Notes under the pieces: model-generated | Told to the model about the DNA's origin: nothing | The model's input: only the letters and a program-made list of their open reading frames with translations | Database searches by the model: none | Source of the DNA: Paragordius varius | Lineage: Eukaryota; Nematomorpha | Direction: 5' to 3' | NCBI GenBank assembly: GCA_964247055.1 | Contig: OZ176051.1 | Coordinates: forward strand, 13,764,001-13,828,000 | DNA: 64,000 bases | Translations under genes and position numbers: made by a program | Shown: positions 50,562-62,960 of the stretch, one piece after another | Layout: each line of letters begins with the position of its first letter | Numbering within the stretch: position 1 is the stretch's first letter

Positions 50562-53054
50562 ATGAAAAGTTCCTTGATTATTTTGCTTATTGTTGGGATT
50601 TTCTGCGCCTACCAATTGAAAGCTGGTATATACTTTACGAATATAGGAATATTACTTTTAATACAATTTTCGCTTCATAGCAAATTATATCTATTCGTAA
50701 ATTTTAAATCACTTTTCATTCTTCAAACATAAAATTGCGCCATATTTCAAATATTTACTGATACAAAAATCTGTATATTGATAAAAACATATTATTTTGA
50801 CACTATCTTTATCACCTATCTAATATTATTTGGTGTGTTTTACAGTACCCATTTTGTTGATTGAATAAAATAACGTATAAAACAAATTTCGACCATATAC
50901 AAATAGGAAATAAAATGTTGTACGATATGAAAAAATGAATTTTAACCGTTTGTTGTCTTTAGCGCACGCTACTGTATTGCCGCCTTGCAATAACGTGGTG
51001 GCTACTGTAATTTATGGGATATAAATATTATTTTACAAGCGGACAACAATTTATTCAAACATAATTTTTTAACGAATAAAATTGAGTTTGGAACAGATGA
51101 CATGATTTGTCATTATTAACCTTTAATTACCTTACTTTTTTGTCCTATTTTACCTTTTGGGAAAGTTTTATAGCGAGCTCAATTTTGTTAAACTAGAGGT
51201 TTGAAAGTTATTTTAGTTTAATTAAATTATCACACATTGTTCTCATATATTAATTAAAAAATAGTGTTTTGCGATTCCTAGAGTATAAAATTGGGACAGC
51301 TCCAAAACACGATTGAAACGAACAGCTGATATTTAAATTAATATCAAGTTTTTGCTGGTAAAATGACGCCTGTATGCTTCTCATAAATTAATTACATTTT
51401 CTAACCATATATAGTTTATTTGTCTGTTGCATTAGCGATTCAAAAAAAATTTAAAAAAAAAATGGAGGCAAAATAGTTTGAGATGAGAATATTTTTACTT
51501 TTACAATGTTTTATAAAAAAATGTATAATTCGCCTAAAAGGCTAAAGTAACCATATTTTTACATTCGATCCAATATCCTAAATTTTTATAATCATATTTA
51601 ATTGCTCCAAAATATGAAACTACCCCAAACGATAATGAAGTGAATACAGAAAATAAAATGGTCAGTTAATGTATAAACGGAACAATTTTCATGGCACCAT
51701 TTTCCAACAAAGTTCAGCCATTAAAAACGAAAATAGTTTTATTCATAATTGATGTAAACTTGTTTTTTAAATACCATAACTTCTTATTATTATTGGTTTG
51801 GTTATTGTTATAAAAAATACTGTAAATGTAAATATTTCACCATAAATATAACCAAAAAAATATTTCCAAACATATTTATAAAGGAAAAGAGAACCGAATG
51901 ATTATCTCTATATAAATAAAAGATTCTAAAATTTGTGGCATTATATATTTTTTTCTATACAAAAACTTGATCAAAATGGATTTTAAAGCATTCAACTAAT
52001 TCAAAATTTTTGCTCGTAGTATCATTTATTTTGGATTTAAATATATGGATCACACTCTATATATATTTAGATGTCACACCTACTAATTCGGTCACTACTG
52101 AGGTTAGAAAGTTTATTATTATGCTATTTATATTAAATATGTTAGGAAAATACCAATTTAAGACATGCACATTTTATCAATTAAAATACTTTTTAACCTT
52201 TTATCAAGTAAATAGCTGTATTACACAGAGCACTTAATAAAATATATTATGTATTATCGAAAAATGCAACAGGATTCTCATTGTGCTTTTAGTATTGGTG
52301 TTAACAAATTTTAGACTATAATTTCTTGGTTATTGGTCCATATCGAAAATAAAAATTTTTGCATATACTAATATTTTTTATTAAAGCTATATGCTCCATT
52401 CTAAAATAATCATCAATATCATAAACTAACTATACTTAAAAAGCGAAATAATATAATATTAAATTTTTTTTGTAAATTTAAGCTATGAAATTTCAAATTT
52501 TTGGATGCCTCTAAAATGGTCACATATTTTTTTCAAATAAACTCAAAAATGCCATGATTTTCCGCAAATTTAAAAAATGCAAATCTTTGTAAAAATTATT
52601 AATTTTTATCATTTTGATGAACCGTATTTTATATTGGAGCGTTTGAAATGAAACCTTTAGTTTTCACCAAAAAAAATATGTTTAGAAAATGTGCTTGGTA
52701 AATTTCATTATTCATAGACATATGAATCCTGAAATATATCAATCAGAATCGGAATGTATTCACCAAGATGTTTCTTTGAATTCGTGCACTGTGATTTGTT
52801 AATTAAATCTTTTATATGGTTATTAGTAACCGTTCTTCGTAAAAACACATTTATTGCCTTAACAAATTAAAGGATGCACATGATAAAATATGTGTTTTAT
52901 ATAAAACAAGTGACTTTTTTAATCCAGAATTAAAAATTATGTGTTTTTCTATAAGGCACCAGCTACCTCATCAGTCAACGAAACTGTCCTTCCTGAGAAT
53001 GTGACAGAACCGATTGTAAGCACACCAATTCCGCCCACCCCGACAGTCAATTGA
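50562..53054 (+). CDS. Small secreted peptide, 51 residues, two exons
   Basis: No family recognised. Exon 1 (50562-50625) encodes a classic signal peptide starting MKSSLIILLIVGIFCAYQ with cleavage plausible after QLKA. Exon 2 (52963-53054) starts after an acceptor ending GCACCAG and encodes about 30 residues ending in TPIPPTPTVN. The phases fit (64 + 92 bases = 52 codons with stop TGA). The mature part is rich in Thr, Pro, Ser and Val, has two N-glycosylation sequons (NET and NVT) and no cysteine, so it is not a disulfide toxin or defensin. It may be a mucin-like or glycosylated secreted peptide. An AATAAA lies at 53287-53292. A rival acceptor six bases upstream (AAG) gives a shorter, out-of-frame ending. 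The 2.3 kb intron carries repeats. Confidence 0.62.
51135..51640 (+). repeat. 'AGCTGAT' MITE, most complete copy
   Basis: It starts near CCTATTTTACCTTTTGGGAA and ends near GAAACTACCCCAAACG, which are inverted relative to each other (consensus CTTTTGGGGTAGTTTTAT). Internal landmarks: GGACAGCTCCAAAACACGAT, AACGAACAGCTGATATT, TTTATTTGTCTGTTGCATTA, ATGGAGGCAAAATAGTTTGA. It lies in the intron of the secreted-peptide gene. No coding frame. Confidence 0.65.
52285..52480 (+). repeat. Half of a foldback MITE
   Basis: GGTCCATATCGAAAATAAAA, then AAAGCTATATGCTCCATTCT and ATCATCAATATCATAAACTA follow the left-arm order of the family at 3121-3240. A matching right arm was not resolved. Confidence 0.4.
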
Positions 53055-53911
53055 TAAGACAGTGTATGGCTCTGAAAGAAAAATATATTACATTTTTTAT
53101 TTCAACCATGTTAAATTTGGAACGGGATTTAATTTTATGATATTTTATTCAATTTTTTTGATTTTTTTGTTTGGTAAAAATCAGTATTAATCTTCTACAC
53201 ATATATATTAATTTTGTTATGTGATTTAAACATATCATGGGTACATTAGTTGTTTATGGGGCATCATTTTTTGGATGATACACGGAAATAAATTACCTAA
53301 TTGCATTTAAAATTATTTTGTATGAAGTTATAACTACATTTGGGAATAACTCTTAGATATAAGGTTAAATAAAGACATGATAGCTTTCAAAATTTCATCT
53401 TAAAATTAATACTATTTGTAAGTAAATTACCTTCTCAACATAAACAAGTTTGAGATTTCTCTCATAGTTGATTTAGCTTAATCTATCATTTTCTTACTTA
53501 ATTTCTAATATAACTGAAAAAGAAACAAACAACACTGAGTATAATTTACATATAAATTTATGGTTTTATTCAAACATAAGATCGATTTTATATTTACAAT
53601 TTATTATTAAATTTTTTATACACAATAATGGTACAATTGCAATCGTGATAAAATTTTTGAAATAATCGGTTTCAAAAATAGATTTTACTATATTAAATAA
53701 TGACTATACATTTGAAAAAATCAAGTTAAGATGAAATTTTCCATTTTTCGTATAAAGAGTGTTTTATACATACAGTTTAAAAAATTAATAAACAATTTGC
53801 CTGTATATAATATATGAATAAAGGCATAGCCCAAAATCTTTGCATCTAAAGCAAGGAGTTGGAGTATTATTTGTATTTGATATGGTTTGGTAAAATATGC
53901 TTAAACACTAA
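53055..53911. other. Non-coding interval between two convergent genes
   Basis: Holds the 3' untranslated parts of the secreted-peptide gene (plus) and the Ttd14 gene (minus). Nothing else was recognised. Confidence 0.5.
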
Positions 53912-53917
53912 TTTATT
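53912..53917 (-). terminator. Polyadenylation signal of the Ttd14 gene
   Basis: AATAAA on the minus strand, 43 bases beyond the stop codon at 53962-53960. Confidence 0.5.
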
Positions 53918-53959
53918 TAAAATCTACCAACAGATAATTTGGTAAATAACAGGAAAAAG

Positions 53960-56649
53960 CTATGTTTTCTCAATTTCTTGCTCAGTGCCTGGAATAGAAT
54001 GAGGTGTTGTAGTGTTTGAATCAGCTAATGTGTCCATTAAAACATGGGAATCGAAATGATTCGAATCTTTGAGTGATAAATTCCACATACTGTAGGCTGG
54101 ATCCCCAGTTACTTCCCGTGCAATGTGTAGGAAGGGTGGTAACTTGAGTTGATCAGTCGGGATAGTCGTATACGTTTCAAGGAGGACCAGTCCTCGACAA
54201 CGTTTAGGACATCGGGACTGATAAACGTCAAGTCTATAGTAATGATTTTGGTAAAGGAAACACCGTCTCGTTTTATATATGGTAGCATGGAGGCGATCTC
54301 GTTGACTCTGTAACAGCATATGGTATTCCTTGGCATCAATTTGTCGTTTTTGTTCGATGCACTGGCCCTCCATTTCAGGCAAACGGACCGTATACAAATA
54401 GGTAAATAAACTAGGCACATTGTATTGTAACGTTGTTAAGTTAGCCAAATTCGAAGAAAGAGGACTAGCTAAAACACCGCGTTTCTTTAGCCTGGCTTGC
54501 GGCATGCGCTTATAAAGTGGTACTAATGACTTGCTTTTACCATATTTTTGTGGGCCATCTTTTTCGGGTTCTTCTTTGTCGATTGAAATGGTGTTTTCAG
54601 TTTTCATGGTATTAGAAAAAGATGAAGGGCGTGAATTGGTTGGACTAGCATCATAAAATTCTTCAGGGCTAATTAGGTAATCATGAACGACACTAAACAC
54701 TTGACAGGGTGGAAGTGCTTTTAAGTCATCGGGATTGTTTTCATCAAAATTTGTGATAAGGAATTTCCGTTTTTTAGATGTTATTTTAAGACTTTCATTG
54801 GTTTTAACACCTAATCGGCGACATACAACGCTTAACAACCGTAAAATTTTTGCCTCAAACCCTGTACTATTGTCTATGATATCAAAATGGGGATGTCCGA
54901 CCCACACATCGGCTGTCCGTTTATCAACGGCTCTGGCCTCTTCCAAACCTTCGTGTCGAGCTTGATTCCCTTGACACGTGTAAAATGATTCTGCTCCATT
55001 TGCTGCTGTCACCATGTGTATAACGAGATCATACCTAATAATGTGCAGATAAAAATTATTAGATAATATAGTAAACTGATTTAAGCTTTTTTAGTTATGC
55101 CTCTAATATTTGGAATTTTAAAAGATAATGAGTTTCTCTCTCTAAAGAAACAAAAATTAGACAAAATACATTATAAAAAATTTGGCACACTATGAGAATC
55201 TATGATTTTTAGTATTACCAATATGCATTCTCTAGCTTTTGAAAAATATTATGTAAAACATAAAAAATGTAATCATTTATCAGCCAATTTGATATTTTTG
55301 AGTTTGGCAATAAATATTGCAGATAAAAGAAACTGTGCGACAAAAAGCGAGAAACCAAATAATTGTCTATATTATTTACGTCATCCTGCCTAAAAATTTC
55401 AATACAACCAACGAATGAAAAGGTGAAAATACCAAAAAAAATTTTACCAAGTTTTTTTTTATCATTAGCCAAATAAATTCCGTCACAAAAGTATTTGAAA
55501 TTACGAGAAACGGGTCGTTGAAATTTACCAATTGTATGCACTATAACTCTTTGCAAAATTAATTCTTAAGGGTGTGTATTTTGAGTGAGCCCTTGAAAAT
55601 CTATGTAATTATAACACCATTGGCGATGTAGAAAAATTATTTGGATATCAAGCTATGAATTAGGCTTAGGATAGAGAAATATTATTGGAGCTAACGAATA
55701 CAATTTTTTATTTATTGCTAAAAAATTACAATATTTGCAATTTTTACGTGCAAAAACAACGGATTATATTTGGTGGCAATATAGCAATCTTTTAATAGCT
55801 TAGTTGATTTATTTTACTTAAAAAAGTAATGAAATGGATAGTTTTTATGGTTAACCCATTTATCAATTGCAATATTCGTTATTAAAGCTTCGAGCTATCA
55901 ATCTATAGACTGTTGTGTAATTAATTTTTAAAAAAAGTTATAACACAAATTTTATCTGGTAAATTAAAAAATTTAACGAAACAAATCGTAATTTTTTTCT
56001 ATATAAACCTTGTATCTCTTAAAAGTGGAATGCTCCAGCCATTTTTCCTAAGAATATAATGGAATTCTGCTTCTTGCATATAAGCCGCGGGGTCCATTGT
56101 TCCTCGATCACATATAATTAGCGTATTTTGATCCACGCTGGGATGTGGGTTTGAAGCCAAATTTAGAGAATTTCGATTAATATTTTTGATTTTATCTTCA
56201 ATAAAGTTTCCATTACTAACTAAAGCAATCGTATTGTTGTTGTTGTTAATATCTATAGAATCTTTGATATCAGGTGGATTTGTATCAACCACGTCAAAAA
56301 ACGATTTCTCAAGTTGTAACATTGATTTCAATAAATTTTCTTGAAATTTGACACTCTGTTTCCTGTTTAAGCGACCAAAAGATATACCACCACCCAATAG
56401 GAGTGTAGCGGCTTCAGGAACACGCAAAACTTTCCATCCAATATTCTCAAAAAATATATGAAGTCTGGATTGTCCAGTTGTCTTGCCTCCGCAGGGACCG
56501 CCCGTTAAAACAATTTTATAAACGGATTTTTCTTCGTTACCGTTCATCCAATTACCATGTGTTAAAAGGCATGAATAATTTTTGACGACTGCAAACGTAA
56601 AATTTAAATACATGCTATTTAGTATTATTTTATTATCTTTGTTGCGCAA
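53960..56649 (-). CDS. Ttd14: Ttd14-like P-loop / CYTH-like protein
   Basis: Orthologue of Drosophila TRPL translocation defect 14, a GTP- and phosphoinositide-binding protein needed for photoreceptor channel trafficking (family knowledge). Exon 1 (56649-56009) has VYKIVLTGGPCGGKTTGQSR (P-loop), FFENIGWKVLRVPEAATLLL, FQENLLKSMLQLE and a Walker-B-like LIICDRGTMDPAAYM. Exon 2 (55034-53960) continues YDLVIHMVTAANGAESFY, WVGHPHFDIIDNSTGFEAKI, and the C-terminal domain with RCFLYQNHYYRLDVY, RCRGLVLLETYTTIP and REVTGDPAYSMWNLSLK. The joining intron is GT-AG and restores an Arg codon. Two insertions look lineage-specific: about 50 residues with an Asn run before Walker B, and about 85 Ser/Lys-rich residues before the C-terminal domain. 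ATG 56649 gives 571 residues; ATG 56547 (MNGNEEKSVYKIVL) gives 537 and fits the family's short N-terminus better. Confidence 0.9.
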
Positions 56650-56734
56650 GCTTATAATATCATATTTGAAATTTTAATTATCAAACATTGTTATTAGATA
56701 AAAAAGCTAACAAATTTAGTTTTATAACTTCCAG

Positions 56735-56905
56735 AGTTAAAAATTTTTATAGATCAAAACACGATTGAACTAGCCAGCTGATTTTAAAGGAAATAAATAT
56801 CAAGGTTTTGTAAAATGCAACCTTAATTTTAATAAGGTAACTAATTGCATCTTATTACCATAAGATATATTTATTTGCCTATGGTATTAGAGATTTAATA
56901 AAATC
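56735..56905 (+). repeat. Partial copy of the 'AGCTGAT' MITE family
   Basis: ATCAAAACACGATTGAACTA, GCCAGCTGATTTTAAAGG, AAATATCAAGGTTTTGTAAA and TTTATTTGCCTATGGTATTA follow the family order. The 3' half is missing or worn. Confidence 0.55.
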
Positions 56906-57016
56906 GACGAAATTTTACTGAGAAAATTTTACAATATACATTTTTAGCAAATTTGTGAGCCAAAACGGTTAAAGTATTTTAATACCAAATACCTTATATA
57001 CTATTTAAGCAAAATC

Positions 57017-57110
57017 GCTCTGGTACAGGGATTATCAAACTTTTGTAATTCCCGAACCCATTTTTGATAACGAGTTTATTAACGACCCCAACAAATATAA
57101 AAGTAAATCA
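57017..57110 (+). mobile_element. hAT-like terminus, fragment
   Basis: CAGGGATTATCAAACTTTTG, then CCCGAACCCATTTT and ACGACCCCAAC are typical of the left end of hAT MITEs. No partner end was found before the next element at 57343. Confidence 0.4.
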
Positions 57111-57342
57111 AATCAATATTTTTTGATGTCATATTTATAGGTTACATATGCATATAAAAATATATAAAGAATTGGTTTTGAAACATTTAAAAATATAAGA
57201 TCGAAATTTGCACATAATTGCAAAAACAAAAGTGGATTCTGACCGTCTTTCTCGAATATATCCAAGTAGTTGCGTTAATATTAAATTAAAGTTTACTTTA
57301 AAAATTCAATGAGATGGATGTGCCTGTTTTTTATTGCATAAC

Positions 57343-57959
57343 TAGGTCAGTGACTATCTATTTTTTGACCATGATTAAAAAAACAGATGTTTTTTGAAAA
57401 ATTGCTTGTAAATTTCTTTTGAAAGAAAGATAGTACGATTTTATTGTTTTTTTATTTATATAAATTAAATATTTAAATATGCTTATTTAACAATATATTA
57501 AAATTGTTAAACATGCATCCTTATAACATTAGGATTTAAGCTTATCCAGTTATGTCAAATAACATATCAATCAAGCCTTGTGCAAAATATGCAATTATAT
57601 CTATGTGTGCAATAAAATAAAAAACATCTTATATTTGGATATTAATTCATTGAAAAGAGAAAGTGTAAAACAGTTAAAAAATTTTTGAATATCAAGTATT
57701 AAAAGCTATCTTTTTGAATAGAAGGCTACAAACATGTGGCAAATTCATTTCTTGATTAAATTTGATTGAATATATTTTTAAATAATAAATTTAAAAAAAT
57801 GTATAATACAAACTTTAGAAAAAAAACATGACATTATTAGTGAAACGCAAGTTAGCATTATTTTCACAATCTCCAATATCACTTGATATTTACTTAAATA
57901 GTGTGGTCAGGACCATGGTCTGACCGGATTTTTTTAAAAAAGCAGTCATAACAATCCTA
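57343..57959 (+). mobile_element. hAT-type MITE, 617 bp, intact 8-bp duplication
   Basis: It is flanked by exact TGCATAAC (57335-57342 and 57960-57967). The ends read TAGG and CCTA; the outer inverted repeat is eroded compared with the copies at 9362 and 18404. Internal sequence (AAACAGATGTTTTTTGAAAA, TATTTAAATATGCTTATTTA, TGAAACGCAAGTTAGCATTA, GGTCAGGACCATGGTCTGAC) is shared with those two copies. No transposase. Confidence 0.82.
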
Positions 57960-58025
57960 TGCATAACAAATTAAATTTTTATGTAATGTTTGAAATTGCT
58001 AGACGTGAGACCTCTTCACCATTTT

Positions 58026-58266
58026 TTACCGCTGACCGATATTGGGATTTAATGTGTTAAAGCTGAGAAAGTAACTTGACATAAATATGTGGTGTTGAAT
58101 GGCAGTACATTTAACACCATATCGGTGATTGTGGAATTCATTCAAGGGCTTTTCTTGGAATTGTAGTTTTAAGTTTGAGTCACACGAAAGCTGAGCAAAT
58201 TCCTCTTGAGCTTTAAGTGCAGATGATCAATCTCACTTAAGCCAATCCAAAACGGCTTTTGAATCC
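58026..58266 (-). pseudogene. hAT transposase fossil, ZBED5/GTF2IRD2-like C-terminal piece
   Basis: The minus-strand frame from 58226 contains ALKAQEEFAQLSCDSNLKLQ, then FQEKPLNEF. This resembles the QEELIDLQxDSxLKxxF...LxEFW segment near the C-terminus of ZBED5-type hAT transposases. DSKAVLDWLK just upstream is in the same frame but separated by stops (58237-58231 region). The downstream part, where the family has EYPxLxxxALxxLxxFxTTYLCE, is lost. An inactive fragment; the call rests on one block. Confidence 0.5.
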
Positions 58267-58299
58267 AAACTATTTTTTGTAAATCAATATTTAATATAC

Positions 58300-59128
58300 A
58301 ATACGTCCGGAATCTACAATAGTTTTTGCAATAAATTTTCAATGTATTTCTCAATTACAAAATTGTCGGCACTGAAAAGAACAAATTTTTTTCGACCCTA
58401 TTTTTTCAAATGGTGATCTTTTTTAATAAACTTTAAATTATATCCTTTGACGTAAATATATCGCAATTTTTTCCTTGAAGAGAAATTACCTTTAAATTAA
58501 AGTGATTTAAATATTAACTAATTTTTGATTTTTATATAAATTAGGAATATAATGTAAATTAATTAAGTTTATAATTACCCCAAAATGTATATGGGTAAAA
58601 TATTATTTACAAAAAACATGTTAGAATATTATAATGTGACTTACTTGAAAAATATTTTGATTAAATCTTAATTAAAATAACTTTTGAAACATCGGATTAT
58701 ATACACGAATGAGCTCTGATATAACACCAATATATAATCGCGGACACATATACAAAAAGGTTATGGAATGGCAATTAAAATATGCGGACTTCAATCTTAA
58801 AAATAATATTTCAATATTTATGGATATAACAGAGCCTTTAATAACCCATTTTTTGCATCATCGAATCAAAAAACGAATTTTGATAAAATGCTGTCCATTT
58901 GGGTCAATTAAATTAAAATCCTTTAGAGCAATGCGCCTAACGTAATAATTAGCTTCGGTGTAGCCTAACATTTTAAAAAGGGTTTTGTAAAATTACACAG
59001 TGCACAAAAATATCTATATATATATATATATATATAGATTTTTAATGGAGAGATTGATTAGATTCTCATTCATTGCCTAAAAAGATGTTTTAAAAAAATG
59101 TAAGATTTTTGTTGTAATGTTTTTATCA
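58300..59128. other. Non-coding interval between hAT elements
   Basis: A 78-codon frame at 58709-58945 has no family resemblance. A TA run lies at 59014-59036, just after a Tc1-like CAGTGCACAAAAATATC at 58998. Nothing else was recognised. Confidence 0.45.
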
Positions 59129-59136
59129 AAGTAAAT

Positions 59137-61183
59137 CAGTGGTGTACCGAGCATTTGCGGCGCCCGGGGCATAAAACACTTACGCACCCCTCCTCTTTTT
59201 GAAAGCCAATAAAACAATTTAGTAAAAAAATACAAACATTGCTACCTAAACTCATAGATAAGACAGCACAGTCATTTAAATTTGCTGAATGACCTTTCAA
59301 AACTAGCGACTGACGTTGAAATAGTAAAGTATTTAGAGTGCAACTCTTAAATTGGGAAACACAATTATAAAGGTTAAGAGTTTTAACGGAGTTTTAGGAT
59401 CGACACCTTTTCGACTTAGGAGTAACATCCTACAATCATAAAATTCTATAAAGAGATCTGTTCCATTAAAATCTGTATTGTAAAATCCGCCTATAGATTT
59501 AGAATTATTTTTTAAATCCTTATTGTTATTACTTGTCAATAAATTTTTGATATCTTACAAAAATCCAAATAGAATTTACATCTTTCAGCCTAAAGAATCG
59601 CTTTTCATTCTAGGTTGCAATTTATCCAATACCTATTTCATTACACGAGAAATTTCACTTTCTGCAGAAAGAATCACTCCATCTGATTCTCCTGGAAATT
59701 TATTTGGCTTTCTAGGACGAGTCGATATGATATAGAAACATCTGACTATTTTTTTATGGCTTCCTAAGGTGATTCCGAATATATGATAATTCAATAGTTT
59801 TCAAGGTCCTTAAATGCTTCATTAAAAATAATTTTAGGATCCTGCAAACTATAAACCCTATCGATTCTAATCAAACTGAGCTATATGTTTTAGTAAAATA
59901 AGAGGTTTCAGGGATTTGGTGCCGAGTCATCTAGATACCTTAAACTTTCAACATGTCCTCGAAAAGGGATATTTTGGGTGATCAAAATTTCATGCAGGCC
60001 AAATTCGATGTAAAATATTTCGCCATCGATCTTTTTCCGATTTTAAGTGAGTTGCTCTATTTATCAATCTTGTACCTCTTTCCAAGTAAATGCTCTTCGA
60101 TGATTCAGGCTATTTTCATGATGGAATAATTTATATTTTTCATCCATTTACTAAAACCATGGGTAGTTTTTAAACATGATCCAAAGAATAATATCGATCA
60201 AAAAGTAGGCAAACAATACCAGATCTGTTCTTTGGTGAATATAGAAGCCAAGACCTCAAATTCAAATCCTTCTTTTTTACCGACACGTAGGAAAATCCAA
60301 GATTGGGGGATTGAACGATGATTTTTTGTTTCAGAGAGATTGCATTTATCTTGAAATCCTTGATATCCACGAATAATCATTTCTGGTTGATTAGATATAT
60401 ACGGGAACATTTATATTAGTACATTTTAAAAAGGCGACATCATTAAACTCTATCTATATAGCGCTTGGAATTACAAATGGTATATTTGTAATTTTCTCAT
60501 CTCTATTTATTGGATCAATTAATAGGATTTCAGGTGTATTTAAGTTATTATTATTAAGGGGTACCTTTATGTTTGTGTCGCATACATTTTCTTCAATGTT
60601 ATGATCAGATATTTTGGTTAATTAAAATTTCATACTCAGTCGCATTATATTTGTTTTATTCTCTTTCTGGATTTTTTGTTTCCTATTTGGGTAACCGCTG
60701 AGTTTAGGCATTGATATCTGATAATAATGAAAATAATATAAAAATACAAAGCTATATTAACCCTGTAAGAGATGGAATGATCTTGTTAACAAATAAAATT
60801 GGGTTTTGAAATTATATATGTATAAAAATATTATGAATTATAAGAATAAGAGATACGGTTCTAAAGAGAGCGAGAAGTTTAAATAATTTAATTATAGGCA
60901 ATAAAAGAATTAACAATATGCGCGTGACAAAGAAACTTTTTTAAAGCGAAAAATAAGTTGGCATATGTTGAAGTACCTACATCAAAGTTGTTTTTTGCAT
61001 AATGTTTGCTCTTATTCTCATTTATATAATTTTTATATTATTTTAGGGGTCATTACGTAAATTGCTGAAATCCTACTTGAAAATTGGTATAATTTTTGCA
61101 TAAATCAAATTTAAGAATAATCATTTAGGCGCCCCTACCCGGGGCATGATGCACCCCCTTGTCCCCCCTTCGGTACGCCACTG
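59137..61183 (-). mobile_element. hAT element with transposase remains (ZMYM1-like), 2047 bp
   Basis: Inverted ends CAGTGGTGTACCGAGC and (inverse of right) CAGTGGCGTACCGAAGG are flanked by an exact 8-bp duplication AAGTAAAT (59129-59136 and 61184-61191). Just inside both ends lie GGCGCCCGGGGC and its inverse-like GCGCCCCTACCCGGGGC. The interior carries a decayed transposase on the minus strand (listed). It is shorter than an autonomous hAT and has many breaks, so it is immobile by itself. Confidence 0.88.
59333..60711 (-). pseudogene. Broken ZMYM1-like hAT transposase
   Basis: Pieces in order on the minus strand: MPKLSGYPNRKQKIQKENKT at the N-terminus (ATG 60711-60709), typical of this family's basic leader; a TTF-type zinc-finger region near 60350-60180 (LNLRSWLLYSPKNRSGIVCL, with some of the cysteines lost); and the start of the hAT dimerisation region at 59440-59333 (DCRMLLLSRKGVDPKTPLKL, then LLTFIIVFPNLRVAL). 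The catalytic middle is much reduced and interrupted by stops and frame changes. A domesticated gene is unlikely. Confidence 0.72.
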
Positions 61184-61290
61184 AAGTAAATAGCCAATTA
61201 TGCTAAATAAAATCTTTTTGGTGAAACTTGCTTCACTTTATTGGAGTTCATCATAAACTATATTGAAAAAGGATAACAATATTTTTATAT

Positions 61291-62185
61291 AATACAGTGC
61301 CCACAAAAAAATATCCGGATGAAATACAAATAATTGATAATTTTATCAGGATTATGGTGCTTTTAATTTTGTCATTACAATTAATAAGAATATCAATTCT
61401 TTTGGTTAATTGCCCCATATCTAAAAATTAATTTTTTATGGAGTATTTTAACTTAACCAATATTCCAAATACCATATCAACATAATTTTACTAAAAAATA
61501 TATTTAACGAAAGAGCTTTTAAAAATATTTAGATGTTAGAATCTCGATTAACACACCTTCACCTTTCCCTTTTTTACGACTAAGGTTTTCGGTGGAGAGT
61601 ATAACTTGTAGACACTTGGAGTCGAAAATTGGGGTAGTTAAAAGATTCAAAGAATCATCTAAATTCAAATTAATAAATAAAAACTTGCTGCTAAAATGTT
61701 TTTTAAAAGCTTTTTATACTAAATAATTTCATATTATAACCATAATTTTTCCCTATACGCCATATAAAAAATCCAAATTAAGGCAGAGAAAAAGTTTTAA
61801 ATGAGGACTTATAGAATCCTGTGCCTTATAGGCAAAAGGCCCCTATTTTTCGATTTAATTTTAAGTATATTTGAAATTAAAACCATTCTGTCTTACAGAA
61901 TGCCACATAAATAAGCGTCAAATTTCTATCGCGTGATCTAAGCCATATAAACAAGTATAAATTCAGAATTTTGATGCCTCCATATGAGTAAAAATTTATA
62001 TAATAGATCTATTTTATTTACGTTTAACGGAACAATTGGTTTTCACCAATTGGCCATATGTGCGCAAATTTTAAATTTTTCGATATAAAGCAATGACCAC
62101 GAAGCAACTTTCTCTAGTAATAAAGACAAAATGAAAAAGACTTAGATATATAGATATATATATATATATATTCCTTATTTTTTAT
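61291..62185. mobile_element. Tc1/mariner-like foldback MITE
   Basis: The left end CAGTGCCCACAAAAAAATAT is the same terminus as at 3051. The left arm GCCCCATATCTAAAAATTA (61411) is matched inverted by AAATTTTTCGATATAAAGC near 62072-62090. A second pair is TTTTGTCATTACAATTAATA against TAGTAATAAAGACAAAAT. The right terminus is worn and lies near a TA run at 62152-62171. Confidence 0.5.
62152..62171. repeat. (TA)n microsatellite
   Basis: About ten TA units. Confidence 0.8.
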
Positions 62186-62469
62186 CAACTTATCGTTTTG
62201 CGTGGTATAATGTAAATTTTTAACACTCACTTTAAGCATTTCTTCAACAAAAAATCTAAATTTTATCACGTTGCGATATCTCATTGTTCCCATCATATTA
62301 AAAATAAATTATACCCTTTACACCTTTTTATATTAAATGAACTTTATAATGTATAAATAGCAGGCTGCTGAAATTTAATTAAAAGTTACAAAAAATAATA
62401 TTTTATGGTATTGTCATATAATAATTTGGATATTTTATGGCCCTCAACTATGATAGGGCGGCGTTTAAT

Positions 62470-62929
62470 TTAACATTTTTTGTTGTTTTTAAACCATTCA
62501 ATCATATTCATAAAACAATCATAATCCACTTTTGGCTCCTCCAATCGATGACCTGAAGGATAGATAAGGGCCCTAGAATAAATAATAGATATTATTTAAA
62601 TTTTATAGTAGTGAAGATTTTAATTTAACAATCATACTAAATTCCATTGCCTATTTTTCCGTACATTTATATAAAAAACTATTTTTATAAAAAAAGTATT
62701 GAACAACATTTACCCTATAGTATATAAATTATATAATATATTGTAATGTTTAATTCGAAATTGTTCATTATTATTTTTAAAAGAGTAGTAAGTTAACAAC
62801 CTAAAAATATCGAAATAATCAATGGTTTTAAAATTTTAAATTTTGACAATAACACAGCTAAAACACACCACCGCTCTACAATAGCGATAATTAAAAAATA
62901 TTTCCTAATATCTAAATATATTCACAAGT

Positions 62930-62960
<31 letters not shown>

